From an uncultured Eubacteriales bacterium (GTDB taxonomy: Bacteria > Bacillota > Clostridia > Oscillospirales > Acutalibacteraceae): a stretch of 64,000 bases of DNA. The stretch covers positions 1-64,000 of the forward strand of contig CARTIQ010000004.1 of the NCBI GenBank assembly GCA_949068525.1, in the 5' to 3' direction. Numbering within the stretch: the stretch's first letter is position 1; the number at the start of each line of letters is the position of its first letter. The notes beneath the pieces were generated by a model that saw only the letters and a program-made list of their open reading frames with translations, searched no databases and had not been told where the DNA came from. The position numbers and the translations under genes are program-made. Positions 53,346 through 61,751 of this stretch are shown here, in pieces.

Positions 53346-54983
53346 TTAAACCTCATAAATTTTTGAATCATGCTCGCCTACGAAATTAAAATAAATTTTT
53401 ATTTGTTGATGTCTAATTTTTCCACTGTCTGTTTTTTTATAATGACCTTGTCCTATTTCAATGTGATCTATAAAATTAATCAAGATATCTCTCGTCAACT
53501 CTTTTATATTAGAATATTCATTTACAATTTTTGAAAAATTATTATAAGAAGTTTTAATGTTTTCAACAAACTTTCTTTTGTCCGATAAATAAGAATCTAT
53601 TTTATTAATTTTTTCAACCAATTTATTGTTTTCTTCTTCATATTTTTTTAATAACTTCTTTAATCGATCGTTATTTATAACTCCATTAAAATTGTCTTCA
53701 TACAATTTTTCAATAATACAATCTAGTTCTTTAACACGGCGTTCAAGCTTTACTCGATCTTGGTTAAGCAAAGAAAAGTTACCATTTAAACCAATTTGCG
53801 ATTTAGCTTCTTCAAATAAAGCTTTTTTATCTGCTTCAGATAAATTGATTTTCTCCCGTATTGCATTTAAAACCACATCATATAGCACATTATAGTCTAT
53901 AAAATGATTGCTGCATTCTTTTTTACCATTTAATTTATAACCTCCGCAAGCCAAGTTTGCTAAAGAACCTTTCTTTCTTGTTCCCACAGATGACATACTT
54001 TTTCCACAATCCATACACTTAGCAAGGCCCGAAAAAATGTTAGTAAAGTTACCCTTTGTTGCACAAGTACGATTAATACTTATTTTTTTTACTTTTTCGA
54101 ATGTGTCTAAATCAATAATTGGCTCATGGGTATTGTAAACAATTATCCAATCATTTTTTGCATTTTGAATCGTTACCTTGCTTTTAAAAGACACTTTTGT
54201 AGTTTTGCCTTGTGCCGTGTGGCCAAGATAAACTATATTTTTAAGTATCTTCGATATGGTACTAGATGACCATTCTTTTCTCTTTGAATAGTTATCAATA
54301 TTTAGCTGTGGGTTTTTAAGGCACCTATATTGAGCTGGTGTAAGGGTTCCTTCTTTGTTTAGATATTCTGCAATTTTTTTCGGATTATTCCCTTCTGATG
54401 CCCAAATAAATATTTTCTTTACTATATCTGAAGTTTCTGGGTTGACCAAAAGATGGTTTTTATTACTTGGATCCTTAATATATCCATAAGGTGGAAAATT
54501 GCCAATAAAATTTCCTTCTTTCATTTTTGCTATAAAAGATGATTTAATCTTTTGTGAAGTATCTCTTGCATACATCTCATTTATAACATTCTTAAATGGG
54601 GCAATGTCTGTGTATTTGTTGGCAGAATCATAACCATCATTAATGGCTATAAACCTAACTTTTTTTGAAGGGAAATAAATTTCTGTATATTGGCCCGTAG
54701 TTATGTAATCTCGACCCAGCCTAGACAAATCTTTAGTAATTACTAAATTTAATTTTTTATCCTCTATGTCTTGAATCATTCGTTTAAAATTAGGCCTATC
54801 AAAATTTGTTCCAGACCAACCATCATCAATATATTCGTCTACAACTTTAAATGCATTTTCTTTAGCAAATGACCTTAACATTTTTCTTTGAGTTATAATG
54901 CTAGAACTTTCATCACAGCTACAATCATCTTTTGACAGCCTCATATACAAGGCTGCCTTATATTTGGTTGAGTTTGGTAACAT
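53346..54983 (-). CDS. Large serine recombinase (integrase of prophage B), TndX/TnpX-like
   Basis: 545 residues from ATG 54983 with AAGGAGG upstream. Resolvase domain about 8-155 with nucleophile Ser in ALYMRLSKDD, and KDLSRLGRDYITTG; recombinase domain about 175-300; zinc ribbon near 325-380 (CMDCG and later LACGG.KLNGKKECSN); coiled coil about 410-480; C-terminal DUF4368-like end. Only distantly like the integrase of prophage A, which explains the different target gene. Confidence 0.93.
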   Translation of the reverse strand: MLPNSTKYKAALYMRLSKDDCSCDESSSIITQRKMLRSFAKENAFKVVDEYIDDGWSGTNFDRPNFKRMIQDIEDKKLNLVITKDLSRLGRDYITTGQYTEIYFPSKKVRFIAINDGYDSANKYTDIAPFKNVINEMYARDTSQKIKSSFIAKMKEGNFIGNFPPYGYIKDPSNKNHLLVNPETSDIVKKIFIWASEGNNPKKIAEYLNKEGTLTPAQYRCLKNPQLNIDNYSKRKEWSSSTISKILKNIVYLGHTAQGKTTKVSFKSKVTIQNAKNDWIIVYNTHEPIIDLDTFEKVKKISINRTCATKGNFTNIFSGLAKCMDCGKSMSSVGTRKKGSLANLACGGYKLNGKKECSNHFIDYNVLYDVVLNAIREKINLSEADKKALFEEAKSQIGLNGNFSLLNQDRVKLERRVKELDCIIEKLYEDNFNGVINNDRLKKLLKKYEEENNKLVEKINKIDSYLSDKRKFVENIKTSYNNFSKIVNEYSNIKELTRDILINFIDHIEIGQGHYKKTDSGKIRHQQIKIYFNFVGEHDSKIYEV

Positions 54984-55034
54984 TCTATCCTCCTTAAATT
55001 TAACCAAAGTCAATCCATAATATTTATAGATTGA

Positions 55035-55190
55035 TTATAACACCTTATAGTCAATTTTTATATGCCTTAATTTTTGTTCTAACATTTTTTTTAAGATTTG
55101 GTTTATGTCTACACTTTCTGTAAAAAAACTTTCAATAAGATACTTATCTTTTTTTGTTTGTTCATGATTTGATTTAGTATCATAATTCAT
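55035..55190 (-). CDS. Small protein upstream of the serine integrase (B)
   Basis: 51 residues from ATG 55190 with a strong AAGGAGGC 9 bp upstream. The part KYLIESFFTESVDINQILKK resembles TnpW-type proteins beside Tn4451-like recombinases by eye. It ends 51 bp before the integrase start. Same place as 27605-27778 in prophage A. Confidence 0.6.
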   Translation of the reverse strand: MNYDTKSNHEQTKKDKYLIESFFTESVDINQILKKMLEQKLRHIKIDYKVL

Positions 55191-55262
55191 ATTTTGTTCG
55201 CCTCCTTTTTATTGTTATGAATATAAATATCTTTTTTTGCATGTACAATAAAAATTAATATT

Positions 55263-55490
55263 TCAGCCTGCTGATGGTATTCAGCACCACACGAATTCAA
55301 CGTTCCCCCACACTGGGACTGCACTCTGGGACTTAACCTCGACTGTGGACAGGAGTATCATTATAGATTGCAGGATTCATCGCGGATTCGCTACCACACA
55401 AATTTTATATCTGGATGTTTACCGCTCGCTCAATGAGGTCTTCGCGCATCCGATAAAACGCTTGTCCAACAACTTAATGTAACTGAAATA
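55263..55490 (-). ncRNA. Conserved structured non-coding element upstream of integrase (B)
   Basis: Inverted counterpart of 27129-27455. It keeps GTTGGACAAGCG, the TTTATCG/CGGTAAA pairing (with a G-U where A has a G-C partner change), GGATG/CATCC and the terminal TGCTGA-ATACCA-TCAGCA hairpin, and lacks about 100 nt of A between two CGAGG words. There is no ORF in it. The pairs that stay possible despite base changes support an RNA role. The rest of 55191-55604 is AT-rich. Confidence 0.6.
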
Positions 55491-55604
55491 TTGATATTCG
55501 ATTGTCAAAGTTCAAAGAGTGAAAAATCTCCCTCTAATTAATAAGGTCTTTTTAAGGGTGTTTTTTACAGGTAAATTTTAAAAATATTTAATTTTCTCTG
55601 TGTT

Positions 55605-55994
55605 TTACATTTTATGCTTTAATTTATTAATTATTTTATTGATTTTTTCACAGAGGCTTTGCTGTTTAATTTTATAAATTTTAGCTACATCAGTTTGAGT
55701 TTTATCTTTTTCGAATATGTAGCTGAGCAAGGTCTGTTCCTCAATGGGCAAGCTTTTAACTTCGGCATGTAACTTTTGATCTTCTATCATGTCAATCCAA
55801 CCAAGTAGGCTGCAGGATGCGAGCTCTTTGTCTAAGTCAAAATTATCTTTGAAGTTACTAAAAGTGGACACATCCTCTATCGAAACTTCACTTTCATTTA
55901 TTATTTTTTGCTTATTTCTTTCTTTCAAAAACATATTGTGCCGAATCTTTTTAAAATAAGCCACTTCATTTCTTATACGATGTTCGTTTTTCAT
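55605..55994 (-). CDS. Sigma-70 region 4-like regulator (prophage B)
   Basis: 129 residues. Same plan as 26613-27020: LGWIDMIEDQKLHAEVKSLP, then the region 4 HTH KTQTDVAKIYKIKQQSLCEK. The front half is diverged. Its ribosome site is paired with an upstream CCTTCGAA. Confidence 0.75.
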   Translation of the reverse strand: MKNEHRIRNEVAYFKKIRHNMFLKERNKQKIINESEVSIEDVSTFSNFKDNFDLDKELASCSLLGWIDMIEDQKLHAEVKSLPIEEQTLLSYIFEKDKTQTDVAKIYKIKQQSLCEKINKIINKLKHKM

Positions 55995-56001
55995 GATATT
56001 T

Positions 56002-56037
56002 CCTCCGAATTTGTTGATTTAACCTGTAATTCGAAGG
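56002..56037 (-). promoter_or_regulatory. Stem that hides the ribosome site of the sigma-like gene (B)
   Basis: On the minus strand CCTTCGAA pairs with TTCGGAGG (one G-U), 20 bp apart, exactly as at 26572-26607. The ribosome site is fully inside the stem. Confidence 0.65.
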
Positions 56038-56331
56038 TTTTCATGGATATCGGATATAATAAAAGAAAATTTGCTGCATAGACTTTCCTAAATCTGCCGC
56101 AAAAATTCAAATCACTTCATAGCTCCCGGTAATACGATATTTCTTAGGCTTTTTTGAACATAAATAATGCTTTTAAACTTTTTGCGACTGCGAATTGAAC
56201 AATTGCTTATTTACGTCCAATGTTATCCAAATTATTCCAGTTAATTTGTCCTTTATTGATTGCCGATTATTGTTGATATAAAGCCATTTATAAAGCTTTT
56301 TATTTTAATTTGAGAAATAAACAAGAAAGAG

Positions 56332-56484
56332 CACTACGCAAAAATCTTACGTAATGCTTTTAATTCGTTGATATTTCTAGAAAAGCCGCTAACTTTTGTT
56401 AACGGCCTAAAAATTTTTAATTTTTTTATTTTATGAATAGGAAATAAATAAAGAGGCCACTCTTTTTTAGAGAGCAACCTCTTT
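56332..56484 (-). terminator. Array of three terminator-like hairpins (B)
   Basis: Mirrors 26127-26286: AAAGAGG/CCTCTTT (56450-56484), GCCGTTAAC/GTTAGCGGC (56382-56408) and CATTACGTAA/TGCGTAGTG (56332-56358). The bases between 56038 and 56331 are also like prophage A and show no gene. Confidence 0.7.
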
Positions 56485-56499
56485 GTAAATTCATCTATA

Positions 56500-56669
56500 A
56501 TAAAGAATATTAAGGATTTTATTTAGTTTTACTGTCTAACCATGTTTATTTTTGCAACACCCACCACGCCAACAACAAGCTAAAGCTCCCATTAGGCACG
56601 TATGCAAAACAATTCTGTTTCATAATTGTTACTTAAAGGTATGCAAAAACTTTGCCTTCTTAACAAGAT
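56500..56669 (-). other. Deletion scar at the secreted-cargo site of prophage B
   Basis: The 3' flank of the A gene 25401-26078 is still recognisable (an AACTAAATAAAAT-like stretch before the first hairpin), but both secreted genes of A are missing. Only a 25-codon reading frame (start 56620 region, KQNCFAYVPNG) remains, which I do not call a gene. Confidence 0.45.
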
Positions 56670-56846
56670 TTAAAAGCCACGCGAAGCCCCACCACCACCG
56701 GCCGAGCCACCGCCGAAACCGCCTCCCCCCTGAGAGGTTCCTCCAGCAGAAGACGAACCACTACCAGCGTGCACTACATTGTTGTTTAGCATCAGGCACA
56801 TTGACAAAGATAGAAAGGCTATTATTTTAAATATTTTTTTGATCAT
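56670..56846 (-). CDS. Secreted Gly-rich small peptide (prophage B)
   Basis: 58 residues from ATG 56846 with GAAGGTGA upstream. Signal part MIKKIFKIIAFLSLSMCLML nearly equal to the copy in A, cleavage near VHAG; the mature part GSGSSSAGGTSQGGGGFGGG and onwards differs, with Phe and no Cys, and ends in SRGF. The contrast of a fixed signal and variable mature part suggests diversifying selection on the product. Confidence 0.75.
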   Translation of the reverse strand: MIKKIFKIIAFLSLSMCLMLNNNVVHAGSGSSSAGGTSQGGGGFGGGSAGGGGASRGF

Positions 56847-56970
56847 ATTATCACCTTCAAATATAAAGTTGGAGTGGCTAGCCAAGCTTATTTTAACACA
56901 TAAATTTTTATAATGACACAAAATATGCCAAAAAAGTTAAATTTCTCCGTTTTAAATCAAAATTAAATTG
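56847..56970 (-). promoter_or_regulatory. Conserved upstream block of the Gly-rich peptide gene (B)
   Basis: Inverted near-copy of 24561-24690 including GGCTAGCC and GTTAAAATAAGC. Probably promoter and control sites of the secreted-peptide gene. Confidence 0.6.
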
Positions 56971-57061
56971 CTTTATTAGAAAAATATATTTGTAAAAACA
57001 AATACGCACACATAATTTTTATAAATTTTGTAGATTTATTCGGGCTTTTTTTACTTTGATT

Positions 57062-57874
57062 TTAAATTTTTTTAGTTACAAACTTTTTCGCAACTTCTAA
57101 TGCGGTAGTAAGCGATACTGCGAATTTTTCTCGCGTTGCCTTGTCTATTTGCTCCCCGTCGCACAAGAGCCGAGTGTTTTGCCTTATCCCGGCCGTAAAC
57201 TCAGATAAAACTTCGTCTATTTCAATTAGCCGAGGTTTGAACTTTTTATCTTGGCCTAAAATGTAATCCGGCGTGGTTCCTAGCACTAAACAAATAGATA
57301 AAAAGGTTGCGAAATCCGGTTCACGCCGCTCTTGCTCATACATTCCGATTGCAGATGGCGAAACGTTTACGGCTTTTGCAAGCTCTACCTGCGACAATCC
57401 GCTTTTTATCCGTAACATTTTTAGCCTGACCGTAAAAAACAGCAAGTCTTTAGCTGATAAGTCTCTTATTGCCACTTCTGGCGTTTGTTTATCGCTACGT
57501 TCTTTAACAGAAATTAGGTAAGCAGAGTTATCAATAAGCCAGTTAAATGTGCTTAATTTCACGAACTGCGGTGATATTTTTTCAAAATTGAGATGCGTTA
57601 TCTCATCAAATATCCCTAAAAATGCTTCGTTAAATTTGGATTTTGAAGGTGGTTCGGTTAATACTAAACACAACTTTATATCCGGATTTTCTACCTTTAT
57701 TTTTTCAAGACATTCTAGGCACAGCCTATCAAAATCACTTTCTGCACCAACATAAAATTCTCTAACTTCGAATTTCTTTATTACATTTTTTATTTCTTTT
57801 TTCAGCTTTGCCTTAATTTCTTCAAGGTTACCATAACTAAGATTTCCCTCAAAGCAGCAACTTTTGTTCGCCAT
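57062..57874 (-). CDS. SLOG-like domain fused to XRE helix-turn-helix (prophage B)
   Basis: 270 residues, same length and order as 23650-24462 and close in sequence throughout. SLOG-like part with KSCCFEGNLSYGNLEEI, YVGAESDFDRLCLECL; HTH SQVELAKAVNVSPSAIGMYE. Differences cluster at about 125-140 (linker) and the last 40 residues. It is divergent from a regulator that has no orthologue in A. Confidence 0.8.
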   Translation of the reverse strand: MANKSCCFEGNLSYGNLEEIKAKLKKEIKNVIKKFEVREFYVGAESDFDRLCLECLEKIKVENPDIKLCLVLTEPPSKSKFNEAFLGIFDEITHLNFEKISPQFVKLSTFNWLIDNSAYLISVKERSDKQTPEVAIRDLSAKDLLFFTVRLKMLRIKSGLSQVELAKAVNVSPSAIGMYEQERREPDFATFLSICLVLGTTPDYILGQDKKFKPRLIEIDEVLSEFTAGIRQNTRLLCDGEQIDKATREKFAVSLTTALEVAKKFVTKKI

Positions 57875-57994
57875 ATTTTGCCTCTTTAATAAATTTTATA
57901 TGTTTAATTATGAGCAATCCTCGTTCATTTTAACTCGTGCCTACCCTACCATAAAAAATTTTTATAATTTGCTTACAATAATTATAACACACCT

Positions 57995-58057
57995 TTAGTG
58001 ATTTATCACTAACATTTTTTAAAATAATAATTTAAGCTGATTGTGATATATCATTAG
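57995..58057. promoter_or_regulatory. Two palindromic operators between divergent regulators (B)
   Basis: TTAGTGATTTATCACTAA (57995-58012) has perfect 8 bp arms. A relative, ATTGTGATATATCATTAG (58040-58057), sits over the ribosome site region of the gene at 58071 and matches at 13 of 18 positions. Likely repressor sites of the 58071 protein. Confidence 0.75.
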
Positions 58058-58070
58058 GAGGTCCAGATTC

Positions 58071-58313
58071 ATGGGAATTTGCGAGGCAGTCGTTGACAGA
58101 ATTTTAAATTTATGCGAAGAACAAAAAATTACGCCAAATGGACTTAGTTATACATCAGGCGTACCTCAGGCAACTATAAAAAGCATTTTAAATGGTGAAA
58201 GCCAAAATCCAGGGATAGTAACAATAAAGAAGCTATGTGATGGACTTAACATATCGATTGTTGACTTTTTTAACACCGAAACTTTCAAAAATTTAGAGCA
58301 AGAAATAATATAA
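58071..58313 (+). CDS. XRE-family repressor (prophage B)
   Basis: 80 residues with AGGAGG upstream. HTH: ITPNGLSYTSGVPQATIKSI, then IVTIKKLCDGLNISIVDFF. A one-domain Cro/CI-type regulator, transcribed against the SLOG-HTH gene. It takes the place of the 67-residue repressor in A but is not its orthologue, so the two prophages probably differ in immunity. Confidence 0.87.
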   Translation: MGICEAVVDRILNLCEEQKITPNGLSYTSGVPQATIKSILNGESQNPGIVTIKKLCDGLNISIVDFFNTETFKNLEQEII

Positions 58314-58348
58314 AAACTCTCCTTTTTACTTTTAAGAAGAGTTTTTTT
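58313..58348 (+). terminator. Terminator of the prophage B repressor gene
   Basis: AAACTCT and AGAGTTT pair around a long loop, followed by a T run; overlaps the stop codon of the gene. Confidence 0.65.
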
Positions 58349-58372
58349 GTGTTAAATTTTAAATTTACAATT

Positions 58373-58870
58373 TCAGACAAACCGTAATAACACGGATAAA
58401 AACAGTGCAAGCATAATTTGAGATGAAACCACTTTAATAGTTCCGGTCCAGTCACGGTTGGTTACAAACTTATATGAAAAAAATAAAATCAACTGACTTA
58501 AAAATGAAATACTAACCACAACAACATTATTGATTATGCTTATGTCTAGATTTACAAATAAGTTTGCGACAAACAACATAAACGAAATCGGCAACAATAA
58601 AAGCTGCGAAATCCACAATGATTTTGTTACATAAAAGAATCTATTTTTGAATTTCTCTTCTCGAAAAAATAATACATCCGTTGCCAAAAGAAATAACCCA
58701 TTGCAGAGCACCGTTCCCAATATAGTTAGTGCCATAATAGATGTATTGCCTATAAACGACATAGCGTTAGGTAAAACTAGCCCCTTTAAATAGTAAAGAA
58801 TCGTTAACATCGCACATGAAGCAACCACTGCTATTGCGATGGTTATATTATTTTTTAAATATTTTTGCAT
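58373..58870 (-). CDS. Polytopic membrane protein (cassette B)
   Basis: 165 residues with about five hydrophobic segments and no known motif. Last gene of the four-gene cassette, 6 bp after the SpoIIM-like gene. By place and topology it matches the 135-residue protein of cassette A. Possible immunity or transport partner; inference. Confidence 0.6.
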   Translation of the reverse strand: MQKYLKNNITIAIAVVASCAMLTILYYLKGLVLPNAMSFIGNTSIMALTILGTVLCNGLFLLATDVLFFREEKFKNRFFYVTKSLWISQLLLLPISFMLFVANLFVNLDISIINNVVVVSISFLSQLILFFSYKFVTNRDWTGTIKVVSSQIMLALFLSVLLRFV

Positions 58871-58876
58871 AATTCA

Positions 58877-59428
58877 TCACCACTGATTAAGTATCACATT
58901 ACTCTCTATAAATGCAGCCGCAAAGTAAGTAGCAGCTATAAATAGGACAACAAAAAAAGATGATTTAAAAATGTCTTTAGTAGAAGTGTGTTGCAGCACC
59001 ATTTTTTTAGATAAATATGAACCTCCAAAAACAGCAACACAAATTCCGATAAATTCTAACATTACAAAGATAATTGTAAATGGAGTGTGAATATCGAAAA
59101 CTACCGTTCCCAGCACAAATAAGTTTAAAAATAATACCAAACTGCCCAAGATTCCACGGCTAAAAAAACTTATAATAAAACCGAAAACAGCAATAGCTAT
59201 ATTATGTATTGCAATATCAATGAACATTTGATTTTTGTTGCCTGCAAGGAACCGAAAATACCCTGCAACACTTGCAAGTGAAACAGTTAAACTGCCATTA
59301 TCAGAGCAATTAGATTTGTGCAAAATAAAAAAAGGTAAAATAAATCCTACACAGCCTATTATTATCAATGCTGCATTTATAAAATTAAAAAAGCCAAATT
59401 TTTTATATTTCACTATATTTCTTAACAA
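58877..59428 (-). CDS. SpoIIM/DUF95-like membrane protein (cassette B)
   Basis: 183 residues from TTG 59428, overlapping the M48-like gene by 26 bp, with GGAG upstream. Hydrophobic segments at about 15-35, 75-95, 98-120, 125-145 and 160-178. The pattern FLNLFVLGTVVFD after a Gly-rich helix is that of SpoIIM-like proteins. Counterpart of 21496-22068. Confidence 0.6.
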   Translation of the reverse strand: MLRNIVKYKKFGFFNFINAALIIIGCVGFILPFFILHKSNCSDNGSLTVSLASVAGYFRFLAGNKNQMFIDIAIHNIAIAVFGFIISFFSRGILGSLVLFLNLFVLGTVVFDIHTPFTIIFVMLEFIGICVAVFGGSYLSKKMVLQHTSTKDIFKSSFFVVLFIAATYFAAAFIESNVILNQW

Positions 59429-60518
59429 ATTCTATTCTCCTGTTAATGTCGAGCTTGCTTAATTTAACCTTTGATTCCATATACTGACTATCGGTTTTTA
59501 TGGCGTCTAACCCTTTTAGCACAGAGTCCTTACCAATTTTTTTGATAGCAAAAACATCTGCAGCAAGTTCTTCATTTTTATTTTTCTCCTTAACTTTTTT
59601 GTTAAAAATCAACAAAAAAGTAAGATACAAAACAAGTAAAAACCATTGCATCCATTTTTTTGATGGGCAAACTTCTAAAGCTATACAAGGCCCAACAATT
59701 CCTATAAAGCTTGCAAAAACGAAAGCGAACGTTATAAAAAATGTGTTTTTTGGATTTTTGGTAGCTAAATGGCCTTCTTCGTGAGCAATAATATATTTTT
59801 TCAAATTATCTCCACCACAGAAAACTTGTTGACTTAATAAAATAGTTCTACTTATGTCATAAGCTAAACCATATAATTTTGAAAATATGCCCTCGAAAAC
59901 ATTAAAAGGGCAGATGATATTTAGTTTATAGCCATTTACCTTGCTAATATTTACACTATAAATATGATTTAAAATAACCCTCTTATATACATTAAGCATT
60001 ACTATTACATATATGAGTATGCCATAAGAAATCCCAAATTTAGTAATTTCTTCGCTAACAAAAAAAGCTGTTATGCTAAAAATCAAGGCCAAAAGCACAT
60101 CAAAGAATCTATGCACAACTTTAGGAGATTTTACTTCATATGAAAATTTACAGGTTCTATTCTTTACTCCTACACTTAAAATAACAGCACTAAAGAGCGA
60201 TACCATTTTGCTTGGTTTAGTAAATTCAAAAAAAATCGAATAAATTCGTTGCCCAAATTTTATGTTTTTAGAATAAATATTATCATAGAAAGAAAGGTCA
60301 TCAACATTCTCTTCTATATTCACCATAATAGGGAATTTCAAAACTAACCAAGTAGATATGGTTATAACCATAAGTACTAACATAGTGTTTGAAAAAAGCG
60401 GCATATTTTGTACAGTCTTTTCCCAACAAGTATAAAAATATTTAAATGCAAATACCCCAATAGTACATATGAAAAATAAATTTGCAGTAGAAAAGCTTTT
60501 TCTATTATTTGTATTCAA
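59403..60518 (-). CDS. M48-like membrane zinc metallopeptidase (cassette B)
   Basis: 371 residues from TTG 60518 with GGGGGT upstream. Membrane segments at about 12-30, 42-60, 105-118, 140-180 and after the active site. Catalytic HEEGH at 246-250 and downstream EELAAD (316-321), giving the third zinc ligand, the M48/BlaR1-like arrangement. It could cut the neighbouring precursor-like protein. No counterpart in cassette A. Confidence 0.75.
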   Translation of the reverse strand: MNTNNRKSFSTANLFFICTIGVFAFKYFYTCWEKTVQNMPLFSNTMLVLMVITISTWLVLKFPIMVNIEENVDDLSFYDNIYSKNIKFGQRIYSIFFEFTKPSKMVSLFSAVILSVGVKNRTCKFSYEVKSPKVVHRFFDVLLALIFSITAFFVSEEITKFGISYGILIYVIVMLNVYKRVILNHIYSVNISKVNGYKLNIICPFNVFEGIFSKLYGLAYDISRTILLSQQVFCGGDNLKKYIIAHEEGHLATKNPKNTFFITFAFVFASFIGIVGPCIALEVCPSKKWMQWFLLVLYLTFLLIFNKKVKEKNKNEELAADVFAIKKIGKDSVLKGLDAIKTDSQYMESKVKLSKLDINRRIEFVKKYSEI

Positions 60519-60547
60519 AAGTTTTTACCCCCAAATGCATAAAGCAA

Positions 60548-60566
60548 TGGAGGGTTGGTTCCTCCA
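60548..60566 (-). terminator. Hairpin between precursor-like gene and protease gene
   Basis: TGGAGG and CCTCCA pair around a 7 nt loop, 27 bp after the precursor-like stop. There is no strong T run, so it may be a leaky attenuator or RNA stabiliser that keeps precursor mRNA in excess. Confidence 0.45.
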
Positions 60567-60592
60567 CTGCGTCAAACAACTAAAAAATAGCA

Positions 60593-61195
60593 TTAACCAA
60601 GGCCAACAATAGCACCTGCCCCTGCAATTATGGCACCAGGACCTGCCGCAGTTAATATTACAGCTCCAGCCAATTGTGCTCCAGCCGCAAAAGAACCTAC
60701 AGTTGTAGCAGAAGTCGCTCCAGCAGCGACAACTGTGGCAGCCCCAGCAGCTGCAGTTCCAGCGGCTCCAGCGCCGCTCAATATGCCCGCAATAGCACCA
60801 GCAGCCGCGGCACCAGTTGCACCACTTGCAAGTGCCCAAATTCCTGCACCAAGTGGTTCATTTGATGCAAGTCCATCTGTAATAGTTATATCCACGGGTG
60901 ATGAAAATTCATAACCGTTGTCTTTTGATTCTGAACCCGAAATATTATATTTAAAAGTTCCATCAGAATTTGTGGATTTGCAGAACCAAAAATCACTTTC
61001 AGCTGTTTTAACCGAATCGCTATGAATAAGAGCTTTGTTATCATCTATTTTTTGTACAGAAACATTATTTGCGCTCCAACCATTACTTCCACTGTCAAGT
61101 GAATTTACAGTACTAATAGAAGTAATTGTAAACACTGTCAACACTAAAAATAGGCTAATTACATTGCTACTCTTTTTGTTAATTATGTTCCTCAT
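60593..61195 (-). CDS. Secreted protein with Ala/Gly-rich hydrophobic C-terminus (cassette B, precursor-like)
   Basis: 200 residues. Signal peptide around SNVISLFLVLTVFTITSIST; polar part of about 80 residues including NGWSANNVSVQKI and one Cys; from about residue 112 to the end almost only Ala, Gly, Val, Ile, Thr (GATGAAAAGAIAGILSGAGA and ending GAIIAGAGAIVGLG). First gene of the cassette. The C-terminus is of the size and composition of a circular or hydrophobic bacteriocin, but the family is unknown to me. Confidence 0.65.
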   Translation of the reverse strand: MRNIINKKSSNVISLFLVLTVFTITSISTVNSLDSGSNGWSANNVSVQKIDDNKALIHSDSVKTAESDFWFCKSTNSDGTFKYNISGSESKDNGYEFSSPVDITITDGLASNEPLGAGIWALASGATGAAAAGAIAGILSGAGAAGTAAAGAATVVAAGATSATTVGSFAAGAQLAGAVILTAAGPGAIIAGAGAIVGLG

Positions 61196-61329
61196 AATTT
61201 ATGCACCCCATCTTTACTAAAATAATATGCATTATCAATTTGAATAATTAATTCATAATTTTTTCCGGAAAATGCTTTAAACTATTGCAATATAGCCAAA
61301 ATTAATGATTAAATTTTTAATGCACCCTC

Positions 61330-61358
61330 ATTATAGCAACAGAGTGGGGAATTTTCAA
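61330..61358 (-). promoter_or_regulatory. Promoter of cassette B
   Basis: Minus strand: TTGAAA (61358-61353), 17 bp, perfect TATAAT (61335-61330), about 135 bp before ATG 61195. The long leader (61196-61323) is AT-rich; nothing else is seen in this gap. Confidence 0.75.
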
Positions 61359-61460
61359 TAATTTTCCCTAAAAAAACGCAAATTCTCCCAATTGGCTAAA
61401 AACCTTAATTTATTGACGTCCTAAAGTGTAAAAATATGACGTTTTTTGTCTAAGCAAGAC

Positions 61461-61739
61461 CTATGTATTTAATAATTTCTTTATCAAATCGAAAACATAA
61501 TTTGAGCCGCGCGAGAGCAAAATGCCGGTCAAGATGCAGCCAACGTAGGGGATATCCGATTCTAAATTAAAGTACGACGGCAAGTCCAGCTTGTATGCGA
61601 CTGCTACGATGATTCCTAGAGCCAGGCTCAGCGCCATCTGCCAGCAGAAACTCTCTTGCACTAAGAATTGATTCACGTACGTTATGATTCCTTCGATTAA
61701 AATCGCAAAAGTCACGATTCCGAATGTTTTGTTTTCCAT
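61461..61739 (-). CDS. Putative holin (prophage B)
   Basis: 92 residues, near-identical to 21157-21429 except the last residues (FDLIKKLLNT). Three hydrophobic segments; directly downstream of the endolysin. Confidence 0.75.
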   Translation of the reverse strand: MENKTFGIVTFAILIEGIITYVNQFLVQESFCWQMALSLALGIIVAVAYKLDLPSYFNLESDIPYVGCILTGILLSRGSNYVFDLIKKLLNT

Positions 61740-61751
61740 TTGACGTCCTCC

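Noticed and set aside
57273..57755. Plus-strand ORFs opposite the SLOG-HTH genes (also 23769-24251 on the minus strand)
   Set aside because: Occur in both prophages only because the coding strand is conserved; no start signals.
60630..60914. Plus-strand ORFs opposite the Ala/Gly-rich gene
   Set aside because: They mirror the Ala codon bias of the minus-strand gene and have no ribosome site; shadow frames.
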